From assembly GCF_019278525.1 (NCBI RefSeq), contig NZ_CP058986.1, positions 4,107,001 through 4,171,000 of the forward strand: DNA of 64,000 bases. Direction: 5' to 3'. This DNA comes from Polaribacter sp. HaHaR_3_91. Lineage in GTDB: Bacteria > Bacteroidota > Bacteroidia > Flavobacteriales > Flavobacteriaceae. Every line of letters begins with the position of its first letter. The first letter of the stretch is position 1. This document shows positions 32,752-42,886 of the stretch, in pieces. Made by a program: the position numbers and the translations under genes. The notes beneath the pieces are model-generated. The model saw only the letters and a program-made list of their open reading frames with translations, was not told the origin of the DNA and made no database searches.

Positions 32752-35700
32752 TTAGATAAAGGTATAAAAATTTTAACAGTTGTACCCATATTTATTTTTG
32801 ATTTTATTGTAAATTTCCCTTGAATATTTTTAATTCGTTCCTGAACCGTAAACAAACCAAAACCTGAACCTGAATGATTGTGAAGACTACTCAATATTGC
32901 TGTATTAAAACCAACACCATTATCTGTAATAAAAATATCTAACCCTAACTCATTCTTATCAAGGTCTAAAGTTATCAAAGATGCATCTGCATATTTTATA
33001 GCATTGGTTAACACTTCTTGTATGCTTCTATACAGTAAAATAGATTTTACTTCATCTAGATTAATATTATCTACATTAGTATTAACTACACAAGCAATCT
33101 TATGCGTAGTCTCTACATTATCAAACAACCAACTTAGCGCTTCAATAATACCTAATTGATATAATACCGGAGGAGAAAGTTCATACGTAATTTTTCGACT
33201 ATTTTCTAAAGCTTCAGAAATATGAGTTTCAATAAATTTTAAATCCTCGTCAATCAATTTTAATTGAGGTCTTTTTTTCAACTCATTAATTTTCATTTTT
33301 GAGATTACTAAAGACTGACTTAGATGATCATGTATGTTTGTTGCAATTTCTTTTTTCTGTTTTTCTTCTATTAACGTCATTTCTGTTGTTAATTTCTGAA
33401 GTGATGATTGGTATACTTCTATCTCTTGCTTCGCCAGTACCCATTGCGTAATATCTCTTGCTGATGAAATATAGGAATTAATCATATTATCTTTATAAAC
33501 TGGAGAGGATAAAAACTCTAACCAAACGTAATGACCTTCTTTATGCAACACTCTACAACTAAATGCATCAGTATACATATTACTAGATGTTCTTTCAGAC
33601 ATTACTTTTAATAAAGGCTCAATATCTTCTTTATGAACAATGCCAAACACTTTTCTCCCTAAAAGCTCTGATTGCTCATAACCTAATAAGTTATGTATAG
33701 AAGGACTAATATATTTAAAGCTACTATCAACTTCATGCAAACAGATTAAATCATTAGAATTATCCGTTAATATACGGTACATCTCTTCTGCTTTCTCGAT
33801 TTCACTTCTTGCCTCTTTTTGAGCTGTAATATCTTGATTGGTTCCTTTTAAACTAACTACCTCCTTATTTTCTCCGAATATAGGCTTACATATAGACCTT
33901 ATAGTTTTTTCTACATTATTTGGTAAACAAATTCTAAACTCAATATCATAAGGTATTCCTTTAGTGTAAACTAAAGATGCTGCATTTTCAAAATAATCAA
34001 GATCATCTTTATGAATTCTATTTAAGATATCTACTTGCTCTGGTGTTGGTTTATTTAAATCAAAACCCCAAATACGAAACGTTTCATCAGACCATTCTGA
34101 TTTTTTTGTTGAAAAGTCAAACGACCAACTACCAACTTGTGCTAACTCTTGTGCTTCTTTTAACCTATTTAAAGATTCTCTTTTTTCAGATTCAGCATCT
34201 TTTATATTTTGTATACTCTGTATACTAACAGGAACCGTTTTTTGCTGTTCCAAATTTAGAGGAATTGGAATTGAAATTAGGGCCGCAAACTCATCCCCTT
34301 TAAAAGTTTTATAATTTACTTCGGATGTAAATGTTTTCTCCTTATTCCATATTGAAATTATAAATTCGGCAAACACTTTATGCGCACCTGTACCAAATGT
34401 GTTTTCCATTTTTCCATCTAAAAACTCTTTTTCACTTTTTGCTTTAAAAAGTTTTACAGTAGCTTTATTCACTTTGTTTATGACTACTTTTTTAAGTATC
34501 GAAACAAAAACCTCTGGATGCAGCTCTAAATAAACTCTAAAATCAAGAATTTTAAGCTTTTTAAGTTCTTCTAATTGTTTTATCACTCCAGATAAATCTC
34601 CATTCCAAACGGAAATCGTAGCGTTATCAAAGAGATTTCTATACCTTTCGGTTATTATTAAATTTTCGTGTTCTATTTGTTTTCTCTCGGTAATATCTTG
34701 AAAAACACCTCTTCTACCAATAACCTCTTTTTGCTCATTAAATAAAGGCTGAACTATCATTCTACCCCAAACCTCTTCTTTCTTTTTATTAATTAACCTA
34801 AGTTCAATATCATAAGGAATACCATGCTGCTCAAGATCTAAAGTCACTTGTTTCATCTTTTTTTGCGACTCTTTATCTAAAAAATTAATAATCTCTTTTA
34901 ATGGAGGCACTGGGTCTTTTGAATCCAATCCAAAAATATGAAATAGAAACTCAGACCAAACAAAAGTCCCCGTAGCATTATCATATTCCAAATACCCTAT
35001 TTTAGCCAAATTACTAGCCTCGTTCTTAGAATACTCACTTTTTTCTAACAATTCTAAAGAGGTTTGAATATTTTTCTTAGAAACCTCTAACTCAAACTGT
35101 GCTTTTTTAGACGCAGTAATATCTTGTAAAACTCCCCTTCTTCCTATTATTTCATTATGTTTATTATAAACAGGCTGACCAAAATTTCTTACCCAAACTT
35201 CTTCTTTATCATTGGTAACAAGCCTCAACTCACAATCTAAAGGAGTCCCATTTTTAATTAGTTCTTGAGTTGCTTTCGTATATTTCTCGACAGATTCATC
35301 ATCAAAAATTGCAATAACATCTTCACGTGATGGAATCCCTTTTTTTATATCAAACCTTAAAATATCATAAACATAATCAGACCACATAAAAGTATCCGTT
35401 GCATTATCATATTCTTGGTAGCCTATTTTAGCTATTTCACTTGCTTTTCTCAAGGAATATTCCTTTTTCTCTAAAAGTTTTAGAGCATTTTCTATCTTTT
35501 CTTTAGATAGTTCTAATTCCTGTTGCGCTTCCTTAGAACCTGTAATATTCTGCAAAACACCTCTTTTACCAACAATTTCATTCTTTTCATTATAAACAGG
35601 TTGCGCTACATTCCTTAACCAAACCACTTCGTCTTTTATATTATTAAATTTCAACTCTAGATCGTAAGAAACACCTTTAGTAGTAAGTGCTGTAGTTGCT

Positions 35701-38700
35701 TGTACAAACTTTTCTTGCGATTCTATAGTCATACTTTCTAAAAACTCTACCTTTGATGGAATTCCATTTTTTGGATTTAATCCAAAAATATGATACACGT
35801 ATTCAGACCACACAACAATATCTGTTAACAGGTCATGCTCCCAATACCCTATTTTAGCCACTTTACTAGCCTCCCCCATAGCAAACTTACTTTTTCTTGA
35901 CAGTTCTAGGGAATTCTGAACATTTTCTTTAGAAATTTCTAGTTCTAGTTGAACATTTTTAGAAGCTGTAATATCTTGTAAAACACCTCTTCTTTTAATA
36001 ATTTTATTTTGTTGATTGTAAACCGGTTCAACTGCAATTCTAATCCAAACTTCTTCCTTTCTTAGGTTTGTCAACTTCAACTCAATATCAAAAGAAATGC
36101 CCTCAGTATCGAGTTTTAAGCTAGCATCCCTCATTTTTTCATTAGATTCCTTGTCAAAAAATTCTGCTATTTCTCTACGTGAGGGTACTGGTTGTTTTAT
36201 ATCAATTCCAAAAATATGATATGTATATTCCGACCAAGAAAAAGTTTCAGTTGCAATGTCATACTCTATATACCCTATTTTAGCCATTTTACTAGCTTCA
36301 TTCTTAGAGAACTCACTACTTTCCAACAACTCTAAAGACCTCTGAATCTCATCTTTAGAAATTTCTAATTCTATTTGAGCATTTTTAGCGGCTGTAATAT
36401 TATGTACTACACCTCTTCTTCCAATAATTTCATTTTTATCGTTATAAATAAGATGAACCACTTGTCTTACCCATAACTCTTTATTTTTTTTATTAATTAA
36501 TTTCAATTCAATATCATAAAGAGTGCCTTTTAAACTAAGGTCTACAGTAGATTTTGCTAATTTTAACTGAGAATCTTTATCGTAGAAAGCAACCATATCC
36601 TTACGAGACGGAATACTTTCACTTGGGTCTAAACCATAAATTTCATACACATAATCAGACCAAACAAAAGCATCAGTTGCTATATCATACTCCCAATGTC
36701 CTATTTTAGCAATCCTGCTTGACTCAGTTAAAGAGTGATCTCTCTTTTCTAAAAGATGTAACGAAGATTGTATCTTTTCCTTAGACAATTCTAATTCAGC
36801 TTGTGCTTTTTTCCATTCAGAGATATTTTGCGACACACCTCTTCTGCCAATAATTTCATTTTGTTTATTATATATAGGCTTAGCAACATTTCTTACCCAA
36901 ACTTCTTCTTTATTTTTATTAATTAATTTTAAAACAAGATTATAAGGTGTACCATGTGTATTCAGTTCTACAGTGGCTGCTAATAATTTATCTATCGACT
37001 CTTTATCACAAACCTTTACTACTTCTTCATATGGTGGAATTCCTTCATTAGGGTCTAATCCATAAATATGATAAATATAATCGGACCATGTATATGTATC
37101 TGTTGCTGCAATATAATCCCAATACCCTATTTTTGCCAAATTACTAGACTCATTTAAGGAGTAGTCCTTTTTTTCTAGTAACTCTAAAGAAATTTGAATC
37201 TTTTCATTAGAAAGCTCTAAGGCTAATTGGGCTTTTTTAGAAGTTGTAATATTCTGTAAAAGCCCCCTTCTTCCAATAACTTTATTTTGTTTATCGAATA
37301 CAGGTTGCACTATATTGCGTACCCAAATTTCTTCCTTTTTTTTATTAGTTAACTTTAATTCAATATCATAAGGCGTTCCACTTGAATTCAACTCTAAATT
37401 TACTTGCACAATCTTTCTTTGAGATTCTTCATCAAAAAGTGCTACAATTTTTTCTCGTGGAGGAATTCCTTTTTTAGGATCAAATCCAAAAATTTCATAA
37501 TGATAATCAGACCAGACAATATTAACCTGCTCGTTATTATACTCCCAATAACCAATTTTCGCCATTCTACTAACTTCATTCAAGGCATAATCCTTTTTCT
37601 CTAAAAGCTCTAGAGAAGATTGAATCTTTTCTTTTGAAAGTTTTTCTTCAAATTGGGCTTTTTTAAAGGCTGTAATATCCTGCATAATACCTATTCTACC
37701 TACAACTTCATTTTGTTGATTGTAAATAGATTGAGCTACAGTGCGCTCCCAAACAACTTCATTTTGTTTGTTGACAAACCTTAACTCTACATCACAAGAA
37801 ACTCCTTTTACAGCAACATCTTTTAGAGCCTGTAGTATTTTTTCTTGTGATTCGTCATCGTATAGAGAGAGCAGTTCTTTTTTAGAAGGAATTCCATTTA
37901 CGGGATCCATTCCATAAATAGTATACATATAATCAGACCAAGTAAAAGTATCTGTTTTAATATCATATTCCCAATATCCTATTTTAGCAACTTTACTCGC
38001 TCCCTCTAAAGAGTGTTCCTTTTTTTCTAATTCTTCTAAAGAATCTTGAAGTTTCTTCTTTGATAACACTCTCTGCGTAATATCTCTAGCAGAGGTAACA
38101 AAGTAACTAATTTCACCTCCTTCATAAACAGCAGATGACAAAAACTCTAACCAAACAAAATGACCTTCTTTATGATGAACTCTAACAGGAACAGCTTCAG
38201 AAATAACACCTTTACTAATCAACTTGTTTGATACTACTTCGTTTAAAAACTTAAGATCTTCTTTATGAACAATACTAAAAACTTTTTTACCTACTAAATC
38301 TAATTGTTCATAGCCTAATATATTTTTTATAGAGGGGCTAATATATTTAAAAGCACCATCTGGTTCTTGTAAAAAGATTAAATCATTTGAGTGATCAGTT
38401 AGTATACGATACATCTCTGTAGTTTCTTCAATTACTTTTTCTGCAGATTCAAATTTCTGCTTGTAAGTTAGAGGTTCAAAGACGTCTTTTATTTTAAAAA
38501 CACCTGTTAACTGCTTGTTTAAATCAAAAAACCTTAAATAAAGATAAAGAAGTGCACTATAAAAGACTGTAAAAATTCCTTTAGATATAAGTCCTGATAT
38601 GATAATTGACTTTAAATTATCTATTCCCCAAAAATTAAGGGTTACAAAGAATAATGTATCAAAACTTACAACAATTAACATGGTAATACAAATGCGTAAG

Positions 38701-39200
38701 AATAAACATTCTACTCTTTTAGATATATATTCGAATAAAAGTATAATTAAAAAAGCATCTAAAAACAATACCACTGTACCAATAAATAATTCTCTTAAAC
38801 TTATATCGAAAAGGTTTACAGATGCATTAAAAGTTCCTTGTATTGATGTATTGTTAAAATTTAAGTTTAATGCTTGTACAAGAATTGTCATTACTATATT
38901 TACTATAAACAGCGCATAAATTAGTTTTTTTGTTTCACTAGCATCTTCTTTTATATATACCATAAGTATTACAAAGAGAGATGCCGTAAAATAAACAACA
39001 GAGCCTGGAGAAACAAAGAAATTATCTGTAATTGAAACAGAAACCGTATTATATAAAAATAATTGTACAAATTGAAATAATCCCAGGCATGCAAACATGA
39101 CTCCAATACCCAACTGCTTTCTAAGGTGAAATAAAAAAAGAATTACCAAAGCAACTAAAGTGCCCTGCATAAACAAATGGGCTATTTGACTATAATTCAT
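32748..39200 (-). CDS. Giant multi-PAS sensor histidine kinase
   Basis: A 2150-residue membrane sensor. About seven hydrophobic helices fill residues 1-230. Twelve PAS-type domains follow: a classical PAS at about 266-385, eight tandem PAS units (about 386-1520) in exact 142-residue steps, an atypical PAS at about 1525-1670, another near 1690-1800 and a last classical PAS near 1810-1920 that closely resembles the first. The kinase core is HisKA_3-like with IATNIHDHLSQSL (His near residue 1957) and a HATPase with VLTNAIKYADA, ITDNGVGF and GFGLFTVQERI. It pairs with the overlapping NarL-type regulator. The ligand is unknown; the unusual feature is the PAS array. Confidence 0.95.
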   Translation of the reverse strand: MNYSQIAHLFMQGTLVALVILFLFHLRKQLGIGVMFACLGLFQFVQLFLYNTVSVSITDNFFVSPGSVVYFTASLFVILMVYIKEDASETKKLIYALFIVNIVMTILVQALNLNFNNTSIQGTFNASVNLFDISLRELFIGTVVLFLDAFLIILLFEYISKRVECLFLRICITMLIVVSFDTLFFVTLNFWGIDNLKSIIISGLISKGIFTVFYSALLYLYLRFFDLNKQLTGVFKIKDVFEPLTYKQKFESAEKVIEETTEMYRILTDHSNDLIFLQEPDGAFKYISPSIKNILGYEQLDLVGKKVFSIVHKEDLKFLNEVVSNKLISKGVISEAVPVRVHHKEGHFVWLEFLSSAVYEGGEISYFVTSARDITQRVLSKKKLQDSLEELEKKEHSLEGASKVAKIGYWEYDIKTDTFTWSDYMYTIYGMDPVNGIPSKKELLSLYDDESQEKILQALKDVAVKGVSCDVELRFVNKQNEVVWERTVAQSIYNQQNEVVGRIGIMQDITAFKKAQFEEKLSKEKIQSSLELLEKKDYALNEVSRMAKIGYWEYNNEQVNIVWSDYHYEIFGFDPKKGIPPREKIVALFDEESQRKIVQVNLELNSSGTPYDIELKLTNKKKEEIWVRNIVQPVFDKQNKVIGRRGLLQNITTSKKAQLALELSNEKIQISLELLEKKDYSLNESSNLAKIGYWDYIAATDTYTWSDYIYHIYGLDPNEGIPPYEEVVKVCDKESIDKLLAATVELNTHGTPYNLVLKLINKNKEEVWVRNVAKPIYNKQNEIIGRRGVSQNISEWKKAQAELELSKEKIQSSLHLLEKRDHSLTESSRIAKIGHWEYDIATDAFVWSDYVYEIYGLDPSESIPSRKDMVAFYDKDSQLKLAKSTVDLSLKGTLYDIELKLINKKNKELWVRQVVHLIYNDKNEIIGRRGVVHNITAAKNAQIELEISKDEIQRSLELLESSEFSKNEASKMAKIGYIEYDIATETFSWSEYTYHIFGIDIKQPVPSRREIAEFFDKESNEKMRDASLKLDTEGISFDIELKLTNLRKEEVWIRIAVEPVYNQQNKIIKRRGVLQDITASKNVQLELEISKENVQNSLELSRKSKFAMGEASKVAKIGYWEHDLLTDIVVWSEYVYHIFGLNPKNGIPSKVEFLESMTIESQEKFVQATTALTTKGVSYDLELKFNNIKDEVVWLRNVAQPVYNEKNEIVGKRGVLQNITGSKEAQQELELSKEKIENALKLLEKKEYSLRKASEIAKIGYQEYDNATDTFMWSDYVYDILRFDIKKGIPSREDVIAIFDDESVEKYTKATQELIKNGTPLDCELRLVTNDKEEVWVRNFGQPVYNKHNEIIGRRGVLQDITASKKAQFELEVSKKNIQTSLELLEKSEYSKNEASNLAKIGYLEYDNATGTFVWSEFLFHIFGLDSKDPVPPLKEIINFLDKESQKKMKQVTLDLEQHGIPYDIELRLINKKKEEVWGRMIVQPLFNEQKEVIGRRGVFQDITERKQIEHENLIITERYRNLFDNATISVWNGDLSGVIKQLEELKKLKILDFRVYLELHPEVFVSILKKVVINKVNKATVKLFKAKSEKEFLDGKMENTFGTGAHKVFAEFIISIWNKEKTFTSEVNYKTFKGDEFAALISIPIPLNLEQQKTVPVSIQSIQNIKDAESEKRESLNRLKEAQELAQVGSWSFDFSTKKSEWSDETFRIWGFDLNKPTPEQVDILNRIHKDDLDYFENAASLVYTKGIPYDIEFRICLPNNVEKTIRSICKPIFGENKEVVSLKGTNQDITAQKEARSEIEKAEEMYRILTDNSNDLICLHEVDSSFKYISPSIHNLLGYEQSELLGRKVFGIVHKEDIEPLLKVMSERTSSNMYTDAFSCRVLHKEGHYVWLEFLSSPVYKDNMINSYISSARDITQWVLAKQEIEVYQSSLQKLTTEMTLIEEKQKKEIATNIHDHLSQSLVISKMKINELKKRPQLKLIDEDLKFIETHISEALENSRKITYELSPPVLYQLGIIEALSWLFDNVETTHKIACVVNTNVDNINLDEVKSILLYRSIQEVLTNAIKYADASLITLDLDKNELGLDIFITDNGVGFNTAILSSLHNHSGSGFGLFTVQERIKNIQGKFTIKSKINMGTTVKIFIPLSK
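34640..38047 (-). repeat. Eight-unit tandem PAS-coding array, 426-bp period
   Basis: Equivalent Ile codons in the AK-I-G motif of successive units end at 37982, 37556, 37130, 36704, 36278, 35852, 35426 and 35000. Each interval is exactly 426 bases (142 codons), with no insertion or deletion in seven steps, while the encoded sequences have diverged. Outer limits are approximate. Recurrent motifs per unit are AKIGY.EYD, WSDY..., F/Y-G-D/N and GRRGVLQ(D/N)IT. Confidence 0.9.
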
Positions 39201-39377
39201 AGTTATAGGGATAATTATATAGACATAATAAAATGAAAATCTTTTCTATTTTATATACTACATTAAATATTTTAAGGACTAAGGTAAGTATATTTTTTTT
39301 TTACATATCAATATACAATGTTGATATTTAACTAATCACAAAATTTAAGTGTAATATATTGATCTTATAAAATGAAA

Positions 39378-39400
39378 AAACCCAGCTATAAGCTGGGTTT
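39378..39400 (-). terminator. Terminator of glmS
   Basis: A 10-bp stem AAACCCAGCT / AGCTGGGTTT with an ATA loop; it is 24 bases after the glmS stop on the minus strand and is followed by a T-rich stretch. Confidence 0.88.
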
Positions 39401-39423
39401 AATTTTATAAAATATAAGAGAAA

Positions 39424-41280
39424 TTACTCTACCGTAACCGATTTTGCTAAATTTCTTGGTTGATCTACATTCTTACCTAACATCACTGCAACGTGATAAG
39501 ATAATAATTGAAAAGGAATTGTAGTTAATAACGGTGTTAATGCTTCTTCTGTTTCAGGAATTTCTATAACATGATCTGCTATATCTCTAACCTGTGTATC
39601 TCCTTCTGTTACAATTGCAATAATTTTACCAGACCTCGATTTAATTTCTTGAATATTACTCACTACTTTTTCGTAATGACCTTTATTGGTTGCAATAACA
39701 AAAATTGGCATGTTCTCATCAATTAAAGCAATTGGACCATGTTTCATTTCTGCTGCAGGATATCCTTCTGCATGTATATAAGAAATTTCTTTTAATTTTA
39801 AAGCGCCTTCTAATGCTACCGGAAAGTTAAAACCTCTACCTAAATACAAACAGTTTTTTGCATCTTTATAAACATCAGCTATTTCTTTTACCTTTTCATC
39901 AATCTTTAAAAGAGCCTCTATTTTAGCCGGAATTAATTCCATTTTCTGCAAATACATTCTAAAAGCAGAGTCTGACATTGTTCCTTTTGCCTTTGCTAAC
40001 TTTAAAGAAATTAATGTAAGTACCGTAATTTGAGTTGTAAATGCTTTTGTTGAAGCTACTCCAATTTCTGGACCAGCATGCGTATAAGCTCCTGCGTGTG
40101 TTTCTCTTGCAATAGAAGAACCTACTACATTACAAATACCAAATACAAAAGCTCCTTTAGATTTTGCTAATTTAATAGCTGCTAAGGTATCTGCAGTTTC
40201 TCCAGATTGAGAAATTGCAATAACCACATCATTTGGTGTAATTATAGGGTTTCTGTATCTAAACTCTGATGCGTATTCAACCTCAACAGGTATACGCGCC
40301 ATATCTTCTATTAAATACTCACCAACTAAACCAGCATGCCAAGAAGTACCACACGCAATAATTATAATTCTATCAGCATTTAAAAACTTATTTAAATTGT
40401 CATCTATTCCAGACATTTTAATAAGTCCTTCATTAGGTAACATTCTACCTCTATAAGTATCTATGATAGCTTTAGGTTGCTCATGAATTTCTTTTAACAT
40501 GAAATGCTCATAACCACCTTTTTCAATTTGATCTAAGCTCAGTTTTAATTTCTGAATATTAGTATCAACCATAGAGTCGTCTTTAATCTTACGAACTTTA
40601 ATGTCTTTACCAATTTTAACAACTGCTAATTCTTCATCCTCTAAATAAATAGCATCCTTAGTATATTCTATAAAAGGAGATGCATCAGAAGCAACAAAAA
40701 ATTCACTATTATTTTTTCCTACCCCAATTGCAATAGGACTTCCTAAACGAGCAATAACTAACTCATTTGGTTTTGTTTTATCAAAAACAGCAATTGCATA
40801 AGCACCTACAACACTTGTTAGTGCTAATTGAACTGCTTGCCCCAATTTACAACCTTCTTTCTTTTTTACTTCTTCTATAAGATTTACTAAAACTTCTGTA
40901 TCTGTGTCACTCTTAAAAACATAACCTCTAGAAATTAGTTCTTTTTTTAAAGTGTCATAATTTTCAATAATACCGTTATGTACAATAACTAATTCACCAG
41001 ACTGAGAAACATGTGGATGAGAATTTACATCATTTGGCACCCCATGAGTAGCCCAACGTGTATGGCCAATTCCTATATTTCCTTTTTTTCTTTTTTCGTC
41101 ATTATCAGTTATAGCTTCTAAATCAGAAACTTTTCCTTTGGTTTTAGAAAGATGTATCTCTTTTCCATCATACATCATTATCCCAGAACTATCATACCCT
41201 CTGTACTCTAATCTTTTAAGTCCATTTACAACTATCGGGTAAGCATCCCTAAAGCCAATATAGCCAGTAATTCCACACAT
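39424..41280 (-). CDS. glmS: Glutamine-fructose-6-phosphate aminotransferase
   Basis: GlmS makes glucosamine-6-phosphate, the entry to peptidoglycan and lipopolysaccharide amino sugars. The N-terminal glutaminase (type 2 amidotransferase) begins MCGITGYIGF with the catalytic Cys after Met. Family motifs GIGHTRWATHG and NGIIENYD follow. Two SIS domains follow, with VIAISQSGETADTLAAI and a conserved C-terminal NLAKSVTVE. The 618-residue length is normal. Upstream on the same strand lie DUF4270 and the glycogen-synthase-like gene, a conserved order in this family. Confidence 0.98.
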   Translation of the reverse strand: MCGITGYIGFRDAYPIVVNGLKRLEYRGYDSSGIMMYDGKEIHLSKTKGKVSDLEAITDNDEKRKKGNIGIGHTRWATHGVPNDVNSHPHVSQSGELVIVHNGIIENYDTLKKELISRGYVFKSDTDTEVLVNLIEEVKKKEGCKLGQAVQLALTSVVGAYAIAVFDKTKPNELVIARLGSPIAIGVGKNNSEFFVASDASPFIEYTKDAIYLEDEELAVVKIGKDIKVRKIKDDSMVDTNIQKLKLSLDQIEKGGYEHFMLKEIHEQPKAIIDTYRGRMLPNEGLIKMSGIDDNLNKFLNADRIIIIACGTSWHAGLVGEYLIEDMARIPVEVEYASEFRYRNPIITPNDVVIAISQSGETADTLAAIKLAKSKGAFVFGICNVVGSSIARETHAGAYTHAGPEIGVASTKAFTTQITVLTLISLKLAKAKGTMSDSAFRMYLQKMELIPAKIEALLKIDEKVKEIADVYKDAKNCLYLGRGFNFPVALEGALKLKEISYIHAEGYPAAEMKHGPIALIDENMPIFVIATNKGHYEKVVSNIQEIKSRSGKIIAIVTEGDTQVRDIADHVIEIPETEEALTPLLTTIPFQLLSYHVAVMLGKNVDQPRNLAKSVTVE

Positions 41281-41305
41281 AAAATTTTCTTTTAGTTAGT
41301 TTTTT

Positions 41306-42874
41306 TTAATCCTTTTTCTCTGAATATGAAATCTTTAACTCTACCTTTTTATCTTCATTTATAGCTTCATGATTATAAAGAGTTACTGCCTTCGGATTCC
41401 AATTATAATTCTTAAATATAGTATCTGTAACTGTTAGTAAGTCTGTAGCGTTAATTACTTTAAGCCTTAGTGTTGGAGAATAATTTGTTTCACCACTTAA
41501 TAAGTCTGAAATATAATCTGTAATTCTAAAAGTGTACTTCTCTTTCTTTCCATTAGAGTCTCTTTGTAACAAACCTCCAAAAACAGCGGCTCCCTCAGAA
41601 TAAACATCTTTTATTTGACTGTAAACAGGCGGTACATTTTCATCACTCTTGTACAAAAATAACTGATAAGGAACAGCTGTTGTATCTATAGATTGATTAA
41701 TATAAAAGGTTAAAGAAGCATCATTTATCAACAGATTTCTAGCTCTTAATTCTTCTATTTTATCAGCAACTCCATTACCATCTGTATCTGCTCCAAAAAG
41801 GTTTATTTTAGCTTCACTTCCTGCAGCTCCTTGTAATACAATTTTATCTGAAGGATATACTTTATCATCCATCTTATAAGTACTTGCTCTTACACCAGAT
41901 AGTAAAAAACTATCATTTTTGTAAATTGTATCTATAATAACTCCTCCAGCAACAACTGTGTTTGTATAATAAACTTCTAGTGATGGCTTAACCGTAGCAT
42001 TAAAATTAAAAGAAACTAAAGATCCTTCGTCTCCTGTAGCTTCTAGAATAAGTCCTCTAAAATAGTCATTAAACGCAGCCTGAGAATCAAAATCTGATGA
42101 TTCATATTTATCTAGGAATAATTCTTTAATTTTATCTTCTTTTAAAGGGATCGCTGCAAAAGGTACTGGTATTGTAGCAGATGTAGAATTAAAATATTTT
42201 ATAGTATCTTGCTTAGCTACTGTTTCATCACTTAACCATCTTTTAACTACAATTGAGTCTGTTAAGTTCGGTAAAAATTTAAAATCTGAAGTAGCATTCA
42301 ACTCAGTTACTTTTTTATCAAACACATCATTAGATTGATAACTATTCAATTTTGAAGGCTCTGTAGGATTTAATATACTTAAATAAGTACTGGTTTCATA
42401 AACATTTAAATTAAACGCTTTAGTTTGATCCCCTATAATTGAATCTAACTCATACGCTGTACCATCATTATTAAAAGTTACTTGATATGGTAATTTTACA
42501 AATGCAGTATCTATTGTAGTAACCACAATAGTATCAGAACCGTAAATATTGGCATCATCTATTACTTGTAAACCTGTACTTAAAGCTAGTTGAGAAACTA
42601 TAGAAGCTTCTATTTTTTCGTAATCACCATTTGCACCAGTATGAACACCTAGTAGATATAAACCTGGCTCTGCAGAAATATTATCAGAAGTAACACTTGT
42701 AATAGGGCTATTTTCTATAACAATTCCTTTAACAGTTAAGGTATCTGTATCAAACTTTGTATTACTAATAATACTAGACTTAATATCTGTAAAATCTTTT
42801 TCACAAGAAATAACAGCTGTAAATACGAATACTAAAGCTACAATAAATGTGCTCTTCTCAAAAAATCTCCTCAC
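41306..42874 (-). CDS. DUF4270 family lipoprotein
   Basis: A 522-residue exported lipoprotein with signal and lipobox-like AVISCEKDF (Cys near residue 24). The body is beta-rich, as in DUF4270, a family found in Bacteroidota beside glmS and glycogen synthase. The function is unknown; a surface or periplasmic polysaccharide role is only guesswork from neighbours. Features include a segment GADTDGNGVADKIEELRARN that resembles a calcium-binding-like Asp-rich loop near residue 370. The ATG is 12 bases after the glycogen-synthase-like stop, so the two are probably cotranscribed. Confidence 0.88.
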   Translation of the reverse strand: MRRFFEKSTFIVALVFVFTAVISCEKDFTDIKSSIISNTKFDTDTLTVKGIVIENSPITSVTSDNISAEPGLYLLGVHTGANGDYEKIEASIVSQLALSTGLQVIDDANIYGSDTIVVTTIDTAFVKLPYQVTFNNDGTAYELDSIIGDQTKAFNLNVYETSTYLSILNPTEPSKLNSYQSNDVFDKKVTELNATSDFKFLPNLTDSIVVKRWLSDETVAKQDTIKYFNSTSATIPVPFAAIPLKEDKIKELFLDKYESSDFDSQAAFNDYFRGLILEATGDEGSLVSFNFNATVKPSLEVYYTNTVVAGGVIIDTIYKNDSFLLSGVRASTYKMDDKVYPSDKIVLQGAAGSEAKINLFGADTDGNGVADKIEELRARNLLINDASLTFYINQSIDTTAVPYQLFLYKSDENVPPVYSQIKDVYSEGAAVFGGLLQRDSNGKKEKYTFRITDYISDLLSGETNYSPTLRLKVINATDLLTVTDTIFKNYNWNPKAVTLYNHEAINEDKKVELKISYSEKKD

Positions 42875-42886
42875 TTTATAAAATAA

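Noticed and set aside
32748..39200. Sequence or assembly duplication explaining the PAS array
   Set aside because: Units are clearly divergent in sequence, so they are not a trivial copy error, although copy number should be checked by long reads.
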